The translations under genes were made by a program, and so were the position numbers. 64,000 nt of DNA from Apricaphanius iberus (taxonomy: Eukaryota > Chordata > Actinopteri > Cyprinodontiformes > Aphaniidae): assembly GCA_028564705.1 (NCBI GenBank), contig JAPXFQ010000816.1, positions 1 through 64,000 on the forward strand, read 5' to 3'. The notes beneath the pieces were generated by a model. The model was not told where the DNA came from and ran no database searches. It saw nothing but the letters and a program-made list of their open reading frames with translations. Numbering within the stretch: the stretch's first letter is position 1; each line of letters opens with the position of its first letter. Positions 26,770-35,469 of this stretch are shown in pieces.

Positions 26770-27955
26770 AAAAACTACAATATTTAGTGTAAAGGGAAAA
26801 ATCCAATTGCTGTAGCTCTTTTTTCATGAAATAAAAGACAGATTAATAGAATTTTGTTTTTTAACTCACGATCACATTCACACATGAGCCTTTTAAACTA
26901 TTGATCTTTTGATCCAGTTGCTAATGTAACCCAGTGTTAAAACCGTGATAAAAAAATATAATTATTGATATTACTGATTAAAATCCCCTAATTTCATAAT
27001 AAGAATAAATATGGACAAAGAGTATATAAATATAAATTCATAAATATCATTAAAAAAATCATTTAAAAAGACATAATAAATAACCCTATAGTATAAAATC
27101 ATCATTAGCCAATAAGGTCAAGTCTTCTCTCCTGACCTCTACGTCCTATGTACACGCTCGTCAGACTCGCCAGAGACTCAGACAGAGAGAGACATTGCAC
27201 CTGCTCCGGAGAAGCTAACGTGTTAGTAGCAGCCTTTTCGGTGAAAATACACGGTGATAGGTAAGCAAAAACCGACCCAAACTAAGCAAAACCTTGCAAT
27301 ATACAGATTAATAACAATTTGTTTTATTAAATTTAAGATACTGAGTCCCAAAGGCTGTGAATCCTCGCTAATTGGGAAACCCTGTGTCCTACGTGGATGT
27401 AGCATGGTGAGTGCCATTCATTGTGTATGTGGCTGGTTAGCATGCCAATCTCCGGATGCTAGTCTCCGAGTGGTATCTCCGCTAGTTTTTTCACTACGAA
27501 AATACACTTTTTAGAGGTAAATAGGTTAATCCAAGGTCCCAATTCATTTGATACGAAATGCTATTTCAAGGTTTATGCAAAGTCAATTGTGTAGAGGCGT
27601 AAAATGCCGTTTTCTGTGCAAAATGGTTCATATAGCACATGCTAATTCTTACCCTGGTGGTGCTAATGTGGGTTAGCCACTGTGAAAATTATCAGGGTTG
27701 ATGTCAAGTGCTGGTACATGCACTTTGCCTGTTTTTTTTTTTTTAGACATTTCTGTTTTAAAAACTAAGAAATGTTTATTTTATGCACTTAAAGCCTGTG
27801 AGTGTAATTTTTTGAGTTTAAAGTGTACTTGCTATAAACGTTTGAGAGAAACTATTTGTGTACTAAATTTAAACTAATGTAAATTTGGGTTATTTTTTAT
27901 TTAGTAATACTTGAATTATAATGTTGTACAACTGAAGATATTTTGAATAATTTTA
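26770..27955. other. AT-rich intron; possible leader of the following gypsy element
   Basis: 26800-27110 is AT-rich with nothing recognised. 27120-27520 is richer in GC, with a CTCGTCAGACTCGCCAGAGACTC stretch that could be an LTR or leader upstream of the gag at 27957. No LTR ends could be fixed. Confidence 0.35.
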
Positions 27956-28019
27956 AATGCTTTTATTAGTAACTATAGTCTTTATAGAACATAATTTAAG
28001 CTATTGTCTGACCTGTTTC

Positions 28020-28859
28020 CAGGTCAGTTTTTTTTTGTGTGGATCCAATTCAAGAAGATGTTCCAGATCTGGATGGCGAGCCCTAGCCCGAATCACAGTA
28101 ACTGGTATTTGTAACCCGACTTTTGGTACGGTTGAAGACGGTGAAGAACTGCTTGTAAGATTCATGAACACCCTCCAAGATCATGGAGAAAAACCCTCTG
28201 CTTATCTCCATCGCTTGCAGGTGGCGCTAAATCTCACAGTGTGTAGAGGCGGTCTTGAGCCACATGAAATGGACAAACAGCTTCTTAAGCAGTTTAACAG
28301 AGGCTGTTGGGATGACGGTCTTTTAGCAGAATTGCAGTTAGATCTTAAGAACGAAGATCCGCCCACTTACGCTGAGTTACTGCTTCTCCTTCGCACTGCA
28401 GAAAACAGACAAGAAGTTAAAAGTACTCGAATGAAAAAACACTTTAGTACCACAAAGCCAAAAGCAATCTCCCACGAGCAAACGGTTACTGAAACAAATG
28501 CTAAAGCTGATGAAGCAGTGTCAAATAGTCTGAAAGAGCTGAAAAAACAAGTCACTGATCTAAAAAGCCAGGTAGCTGCAGTTGTGAAACAAAAGAAACA
28601 AGCAACACCCAAGCATGAACAAACAAAGAAACCGGTAAATAAAAAACCTGACCATGTTAAAACTGAACACTTGCCTTCAACCAGCCGTCCTAGTACCAGA
28701 CCCAAGCCGTGGTATTGCTTCCGCTGTGGGGAAGACGGGCATATTGTAGCTACTTGTGATTCAGAGCCAAACCCTGCCCTTGTAGATGCAAAACGAAAAG
28801 AGCTAAGAGTGAAAAGACAGATATGGGACAGTCAGAATGGCCAGCCCTCTTTAAACTAA
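28020..28859 (+). mobile_element. Ty3/gypsy gag (PNMA-like capsid plus CCHC zinc knuckle)
   Basis: An uninterrupted frame closes at 28859. The recognisable part starts near 28080: TFGTVEDGEELLVRFMN, TLQDHGEKPSAYLHRLQVA, LLKQFNRGCWDDGL and PTYAELLLLLRTAENRQ, a capsid fold shared with gypsy gag and the PNMA/ARC-like domesticated proteins. It is followed by a Lys/Gln-rich coiled region (SLKELKKQVTDLKSQVAAV) and one zinc knuckle, CFRCGEDGHIVATC (C-x2-C-x4-H-x4-C), with all four ligands intact. The natural start codon is uncertain: the frame extends upstream to 27957 through hydrophobic sequence that does not look like gag. The pol frame follows in another frame. Confidence 0.85.
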
Positions 28860-30163
28860 CGTCTGCCCCTGTTGCGGGACAAACAGAGGCTAGTGCAGAG
28901 TTGAACCGTCCCACCAAGTTCAAACGAAAACCTCCATTTAAAACGAGTGTTAACCTACAGTCACACACAAAAACCGATCCCTTTAACCTTCCTAACGGCT
29001 TAATAGGCACGAAAAGTACGGCCCAAGTGAAAGTCAATGGTAATACTGTGAGTTGTTTATTAGATACTGGGTCTCAGGTGACTACTGTCCCTGAGTCCTA
29101 CTACCAACAACATCTATTCACTTAAAAGATTAAGCCACTTTTTGAACTGTTAGAAGTTGAGGGAGCCAACGGTCAGTGTGTACCCTACTTGGGCTACATT
29201 GAAATGCATGTCACTTTCCCGAAAGACTTTCTTGGTGTCGAAGCTGAAGTACCGACACTTGCCTTAGTTGTCCCTGATGTGCGTGCAGCTTCTCAGTCAT
29301 TGGTGCTTATAGGGACAAACACGTTGAATGTACTTTACGAACTGTACGCTGATGCCTGTTCTGAACTACAGCCAACCATTTCACATGGCTACAAGGCAGT
29401 GTTAAAAGTCCTTGAGCTGCGACACCAGCAGTCCAAAGACAGTAGCCTTGGTTTAGTGACACTGCACAACAAAGATCCACAGTTAGTTCCTGCAGGCCAA
29501 ACAGTTGTTCTAAATGGCTCTGTAGCTTTGTCAGCTGGTAACAGTGAAAAGTCTGTTCTGTTAGAGCACCCGTTAATGTCAGCCTTACCTGGTGGCATCC
29601 TCATAAAACCCTGCTTAATAGACTTACCTGAAAGAACACCTTACCTTGTTCCAGTTGTACTTACCAATGAATCCGAACACGACGTGACAATTCCCCAGAA
29701 ATGTGTCATTGGGGAAATCGGTGCATATCAAAGAGTCCTATCGCAAGAACACTCACTGCAAGCCCAAAAATCTAAAACTGATCAAAAGGCCAACCTGACA
29801 TTCAACTTTGACTCCTCCCCCATTAGTGCTGAATGGAAGGAGCGCATAACAGAGAAACTAAGTCAAATGCCAGAAGTATTTGCACAAAATGAGATAGATT
29901 TTGGAAAAACGGCTCAAGTGAAACACACAATCAAATTATCAGATGAAACCCCATTCAAACACAGAGCGCGTCCCATACATCCAAATGACCTGGAAGCGGT
30001 CCGTAAGCATCTCAAACAACTCCAACAAGCAAGCGTGATCAGAGAGTCCACCTCTCCCTTTTCTTCGCCCATTGTAGTCGTGCGAAAGAAAAATGGTGAT
30101 GTCCGCCTTTGTATTGATTATAGAAAACTTAACATGCAAACTGTAAAAGATGCTTACTCCTCC
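28823..30163 (+). mobile_element. Ty3/gypsy pol: protease and N-terminal RT
   Basis: Protease at 29015-29110 reads VKVNGNTVSCLLDTGSQVTT, with the intact D-T-G active site. The frame stops at 29125 and resumes at 29189 after a one-stop break. 29189-29940 is a long protease-RT linker (ELQPTISHGYKAVLKVLELR, PLMSALPGGILIKPC). RT begins near 29930: VKHTIKLSDETPFKHRARPI, FSSPIVVVRKKNGDVRLCID and YRKLNMQTVKDAYS. At about 30163 the gypsy RT ends abruptly, before its YxDD motif, and LINE sequence begins in the same frame. RNase H and integrase are missing. Confidence 0.85.
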
Positions 30164-30637
30164 CTCCTGTTAGATGTCTTCTCCTATGCATTAAAAACAG
30201 CAGTTATCAAACCACTACTAAAGAAGAACAACCTGGACAACACACTGATGGAGAACTATAGGCCAATTTCTAATCTCCCATTCATCAGCAACATTAATGA
30301 ACAAACTGTGTTTCAACAATTAAATAGTTTCCTAACAATGACCAATCAAGGTGTAATAATGGACTCAGATCTGATCCTCCAGGGACACATAGAGGCAATA
30401 ACAAGGTCAGCCTTTCATCACCTGAAGAACATTTCTAGGACAAAAGGATTAATGTCACAAAATGATCTTGAACAACTCATCCAAGTGTTCAACTTTAGTC
30501 GGACTGATTATTGCAACAGTGTCCTTGCAGGACCACACCTCAAACCCGCTTCGTACATCCTAATTAGTGTTAAACTCATTTCACCTGGCACCTTGGGCCT
30601 CCTTCACATCTCTAATAATGCTACGGTACACATATAA
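30164..30637 (+). mobile_element. LINE RT fragment fused in frame to gypsy pol
   Basis: The frame continues without a stop from gypsy RT into LINE 'type 2' RT: ALKTAVIKPLLKKNNLDNT, ENYRPISNLPFIS and VFQQLNSFLT. After an internal deletion that removes the whole catalytic core it goes on as VIMDSDLILQGHIEAITRSA, FHHLKNISR, LMSQNDLEQLIQVF and SRTDYCNSVLAG. It ends at 30637. The LINE piece keeps its reading frame across both the junction and the internal deletion. It lacks the LINE 3' tail. Confidence 0.8.
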
Positions 30638-30639
30638 AC

Positions 30640-31024
30640 CCTGTCTGCTTCTCATTCCTCGTCTGTCTCGTTTGTTTTCACCCCTCCCTTCCCATCCCTC
30701 TAAGTTGCTGGGTCCGGCGATCCGCCCTCCTTCCTTCTCTGGGTCCTGCCGACCTGCCACTTTCAACCCCTCCCCCCTTTTTTTCCCCGCTGCATCCTGA
30801 GGGAAGACGTCTTTTTGGGTATTGAAAAGCTCGCTTTTTTGGCACACTTTCATCAAAAAGTGGCCCCAATGGAATTGGGGTCTCATTTTTGGGTTACACG
30901 GCTACTTTTCCTCCATTCATTTTACGTTTTGGGATTTTCGGAAACACCGACTGGCCCGACCACTATGGGGGGGTATGGCTCCACCGTTTTTGATGGGTGC
31001 CCAAAAGGTAAGGTTGCCAAAGGG
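30640..31024. other. Pyrimidine-rich then mixed sequence, no gene
   Basis: CT-rich stretch (30650-30800), then sequence sharing TGCCC/CCCAAAA motifs with the minisatellite that follows. The open frames on both strands show no domain. Confidence 0.4.
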
Positions 31025-31225
31025 GAAAAAAAGGTGCCCGTTTTGCGTGACAGTCAGGGTTCATCCAATCGACCTCCCCCCCCCCCCCCCAAGGTGCCCA
31101 AAATTAATGAAAGGTGCCCGTTTTGGGCGACGGTCAAGGTTCGCCCGATCGGGGGCCCCCCCCCCGACCGCCCCAAGGTGCCCAAAATTAAAGAAAGGTG
31201 CCCGTTTTGCGCGATGGTCAAATAG
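31025..31225. repeat. C-rich minisatellite, about 2.4 units of 80-84 bp
   Basis: AAGGTGCCCG recurs at 31031, 31111 and 31195. Each unit runs AAGGTGCCCGTTTTG...GA(C/T)(A/G)GTCA, then a C tract (16 C or so near 31075-31091; GGGGGCCCCCCCCCC near 31151-31165), then AAGGTGCCCAAAATTAA. The G-rich complement could form quadruplex structures. Confidence 0.85.
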
Positions 31226-32471
31226 GGATTTGTATGGCCTCAGCTGGAAGAGCTGATCCCTGACCTTTCCCCATGAAGTAGAGGTCTGAGACTTGGTGGC
31301 AATAATGATACTCGTACCCTGATGCGTGCTATCCGATTTCAGACCCCTGGCTCAAAGCGTTCGTGAGCAACGAGAGATAAGGCCTTATTTTTTTTACATC
31401 ACTGTATCTTAAAAGGTAGCTTAAACACAGAACCCAGATTTGGAGCAGAGGACCCCCTGGAGCCAGTGAACAAAGACCCAGCAAGAAAGACCCAAAAACC
31501 AGGAACTTTTACCCCCCACCCCCCCGGACTCAAATACTGAATGTTCGGCCCTGTCAGCTTTTTTTTTTACACCTTCTGAACTTATTGGGTAATTGTCATT
31601 CCGAAGGTCGCAGAAGTCTGAAATTTTAGTATGTGTTTCGGAGGCCCAAGGTGAGCGAGGAGTGTTGATTTGGTCCATTTCGGGCCAGTACTTTTCCAAC
31701 AGCGGCATCAAAAGACACATGAATCCCATCCCCCACTCCAAAAAGGGAGGAGCAAAGCAGGTGTGGGCTGGATCAATCTGCATCTTTTCTCTTTGTAGAG
31801 TGAGAGTGGAGAGAGAGATAAGGTAGCTTGTTTTTGATGTGCATTATAGATAAGTTATAAGTGAAATCTTTATTTTCAACAAATGGGGAAAGTGGGGTAG
31901 ATATGTTTTGATTTATTTCTCAGTATATATTTTGAAAGGAGTTGAATATTGTTGATAATTGTTTATATGGTAGTAATATCACAGTAATATTATAGAAATA
32001 TGGTATGGAAATATGCTACAATGAACCATGATGCCTAATAGGGCATGGAAAGTGTTGGATGGACATGGATTGAAGCAGAAAATCAATCAATTAGTGATCC
32101 ATGTGGTTAGCTTAAATGCTATCCTTACCAGTTATTTAACACAGAAAACTGACCTCAGATCAGTGAAACTTAATACTGACCAAACTTGGTTTAATTTGGT
32201 AAAAATAGCTAAATAACTCTGGGAAAAAGCTGTTTTAGGTATGCTTTGTTAATAATTTCTTTTTTTAGTTATTAATAAAAAAAAATTTTTTTTTTTACTT
32301 TATTTGACCAATTTTGTTCAGTACATGAAAACTGTTTCTAATACTCAATTTTTTCATCTTTTTTACGTGTTAAAGGAGTTGAATATTTATATTAGACATT
32401 TATTTAATTAATATTTTATTTCATAAACATAAATACATTTATATTAATATTTTCTCTCTTTCCTTTTAAAG
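31226..32471 (+). promoter_or_regulatory. Upstream region of the zinc finger-recombinase gene, possible 5' UTR exon
   Basis: There is no coding domain. Immediately before the ATG at 32472 is a pyrimidine tract ending TTTTCTCTCTTTCCTTTTAAAG, which looks like a splice acceptor and suggests an upstream untranslated exon. A possible exon end is GAGAGATAAG|GTAGCT near 31822, but the exon itself could not be fixed. Confidence 0.35.
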
Positions 32472-34657
32472 ATGACAAAACCAAAGGACACCGGTAAATG
32501 CCCCATCTGCAGCAAAACCCTTAGAATAGTTTCCAAGCACATAAAAGAGTACCACTATATAACCAACAGAAAGGAGCGTGACATACTTAATAAGATGGCA
32601 AAGGGAAGGGTTGTGATTCCCCCAGGACCATGCCCGATAGCTCGGTGTGCGCCTTTCCACCTTAATGTTGACAGGCACCTCATGGCGCACACCGACATCA
32701 CCATAGGGAGGCTTAACAGCGAGAGGCTGGCCCTAAAACAAAAAGTGTCATTACAACAGCTGGCCGAGTTGCGGGCCACCAACCCCCAGCCAGCAATGGT
32801 CAGCACCTTAGACCTGGAGGCGCAGGTCACCGATGGATCCACCCAGGAATGTCCGAACCCCGGCTGCGTCGAGGGGCGGCGTTACTTAACCTCCGAGGTC
32901 CGTCGTCTCCAGGACGAGTTGGCTGAGTCCAAGGTGAGTAGTTGAAAAACATATCCAAAATATTCATTCTATTCATTATCAATTTCTTTGAAAAACTAAT
33001 TTATCACCCGTGTATATGTCCTTCTCATATTGGACTTTCAACATTACCGTCATGATGGTCATGTTTTGTTGTTTATGTAAATAACAACATTATTTTCATC
33101 TGTAACATATGGCGGTAAAACTGGTAATGTAATGGCAATGTTATAAGTGGAATTAAGTAAGAAATATTGTGCAAGAAAAACACAATTTTTCCCTCTGCAG
33201 AGGCAGTGTGCTGCTCTGGCTGAGCAGCTCCAGCCTCGGCCTCGGCCCCAGCCTCACGGCCCACACTCCAGCCACAGCAGGAGGAGTCCTCCTCGACGAG
33301 CAGCCTCGGCCCCAGCCTCAGCCTCGCAGCCTAAGGAAGCTCAGCAGGGACCTGAGCCGTACGGTCCTTGGGCACCAGGCCCTTACAAAACAAAAAAAGG
33401 GCCTCAGCCTGGTGCCAGGTCCTTGCAAAGGGCAGAATCCCGTCACTCCTCGGTGAGTCCATAATGCCTCTCCCTCTCTTGCAAGCCTTTTGCTGGCGGT
33501 GCCACAGAATCTACAAATTTTATTGTTGTCTGTACTCTCGTTCCAGAGGACATCGAGAAGGCGCCACCGAAGGACCCGAAGACCAGGTACAGATTCTTCG
33601 GGTACCTGGCGGCGTACCTTTCCTCAATATATGGCCACCGGACAGGCGTCCTGACCCGGATGAGGGTCAAAGAAGTTAAGGAAGCCATTGGGGATGACAC
33701 CACGGGGTACCTTATAAATGTAAGTATTATTGAAATCTCTTTGGGCATTTTCCTCCGTTAAAAATAACTAACACGTAGATCTCTTTACGTTGGGGATCTT
33801 TTACTGATATTTTCAACCTTCGTTAAACTGTTGTCTTCACTGGTTTTATACCACTTACTGGCCCCTCTGCTTTTTGTCATACTTTGTCCCCTGCAGGTAA
33901 TGGAGCACAAGACGGTCAGAAAATTTGGAACTGCACAGATTTACCTGGAGGCAGACGAGTTTGGATGGTTTAGGACCTGGCTCCGCCTGCGCTCCAGGTG
34001 TGTACCCACCAATGGGTACTTTTTTAATTCCTTTGGCCGTGGGGAGGCCAAGGAGGCCTGGGCGGAGATGGGCCTCTCGGGTGCTCCGTCCATAATGGAC
34101 GTAAGGACTGCGGTCTCCACCTATGTGAGTATGAAAAACCCGAAACACAATGAATTCAGTTTGTGTGGTTTTTTTTACTGACGCAAATCTCATTTTCTGT
34201 TCAGTAGAACATCGAGAGGAACGATGTGGAGGTGTGTCAGAACCTCTCCTCCTTCATGTGCCACCACATCGGCACGCAGGAGAGGTTCTACGCCCTCCAC
34301 AAAAACCTCAGCCGGGCGAAAAAGATGAGGGATCTCTTTGTATGAGGATCCCTCATTTGCCACCTCTGCTGCTCCCACGGCTGCCCCGACTCCACCAGCC
34401 CCATCTGCTCCATCCGCTGCCCACGGGACACCTGGTCCTTCTGCCCCAGTTCCTCCCATGCAAGTAAGTTGAAAACAGGTGATTTCTATAACACCCTAAT
34501 ACATATTCACTGAGCTAATTGTGTTGTTTTGTTCTTCATTCTGAAGAAAACCCCCACCAAGAGGACGGTTGTGGACCTGGCCAAGGGGATAAAGAGAAAG
34601 GTGGGCTACTCGCCCAAATTTAAAAAGAGGGCGGTCACAAGCTTGACCAGAATTTGA
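32472..34657 (+). CDS. Zinc finger-tyrosine recombinase gene (Crypton-like), six coding exons
   Basis: Exons are 32472-32933, 33201-33452, 33549-33719, 33897-34124, 34208-34463 and 34547-34657, all GT-AG, with donors GTGAGT or GTAAGT. Exon 1 encodes two C2H2-like fingers: C10, C13, H23, H28, and C54, C59, H69, H73. Exon 2 is Pro/Ser/Arg-rich. Exons 3-5 carry a tyrosine-recombinase catalytic domain: Arg in IYGHRTGVL (33639-33641), Lys in HKTVRKFG (33909-33911), Arg in DVRTAV (34104-34106; the preceding box II His is Met), His in MCHHIG (34262-34267) and the nucleophile Tyr in ERFYAL (34289-34291). Exon 6 is basic. Exons 3 and 5 need the downstream of two adjacent AGs (CAGAG and CAGTAG). One extra base near 34340 brings a stop at 34343, while the Pro/Ala-rich frame continues to a good donor. 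Crypton-type transposase or domesticated derivative is inferred from the motif order. Confidence 0.75.
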
Positions 34658-34776
34658 TTTTTATTTGTCAGTGTTTCATTGTTTCGGATTTTATTAAAGT
34701 TGCCTGTATTTTCGTTTTTGTTTTTAATTGTTAAACTGTTGCAAAGAGGTTATTAAAATGTTTGTTAATGTGTGTA

Positions 34777-34782
34777 AATAAA
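34777..34782 (+). terminator. Polyadenylation signal of the recombinase gene
   Basis: AATAAA lies 120 bases after the stop codon at 34657, followed by a TG/T-rich stretch. It is the first canonical signal downstream of the last exon. Confidence 0.6.
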
Positions 34783-34799
34783 ATTGTTTAAAGTATTTC

Positions 34800-35137
34800 C
34801 AGAGTGTATGCAAGTCATTTCATAACCACTTATGATATTGATTTAATATTTAATTTCAGGTTTAAGAAAGAAAAACACTTACAAGGGCAATTTTGCCACA
34901 ATTTAAAGTATCCAATAATAATAATATTAACAATAATAACAGAATAGATCCAATTTTTTATCATTTTTCGAGTTATTCTCTATTGGGGACACTAGACGTT
35001 TTGCCGCAATGAAGGGACGAAAATGTGAAAATGGTTCATGACTTTATTTTGGGGTAGCTTTTTTTGACTTAAAAAACAAACAAAAAAAAACTAAAATAAT
35101 GTTTCATTTTGGTCTAAATTCGAAAACGGTGGAAAAG
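34800..35137. other. No gene seen
   Basis: AT-rich flank between the recombinase gene and the inverted repeats. No terminal repeats of the gene's putative element were fixed. Confidence 0.45.
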
Positions 35138-35390
35138 TAGCCCAACATACATGTTCCTTTCAGGCTACTTTGTCTGTTGGAGAAAGTAAAAAGGGATATG
35201 CATGTTGTGCTACCCTTTCTAATTCTCAATTGTAGCCCAAAATGAAACTTGTAATAAATTTTGATTTTGAATTTGGGCTACATTTGATAATTGGCAAAAG
35301 TAGCCCAACTTGCATATCCCTTTTGGGCTATTTTTTCGGTTGAAGAAAGTAGCCCGAAAGGGATATGCATGTTGGGCTACTTTTGCCAAT
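35138..35390. repeat. Four alternating inverted copies of a ~40-bp motif
   Basis: 35290-35330 and 35350-35390 are 41-bp arms that pair at 39 of 41 positions (ATTGGCAAAAGTAGCCCAAC... with ...GTTGGGCTACTTTTGCCAAT). A weaker pair of the same motif is 35138-35169 with 35186-35213. The core is GTAGCCCAACATGCATATCCCTTT. Both pairs have a similar loop (GTTGGAGAAAGT or GTTGAAGAAAGT), so the hairpin itself was duplicated. Confidence 0.85.
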
Positions 35391-35469
35391 TCTCAAATAC
35401 TGATAAATTTCAAACATGCTGTTCTCAATGTCAAATCATTAAAAACAAGTCATTTTTAGTAAATACTTA

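Noticed and set aside
28020..28859. A domesticated PNMA/ARC-like host gene
   Set aside because: A frame with a zinc knuckle is followed directly by gypsy protease and RT, so it is the gag of a retrotransposon; domestication is not supported here.
30815..31256. Two overlapping plus-strand frames of 136 and 144 codons
   Set aside because: They run through the C-rich minisatellite, and the peptides are just translated repeats.
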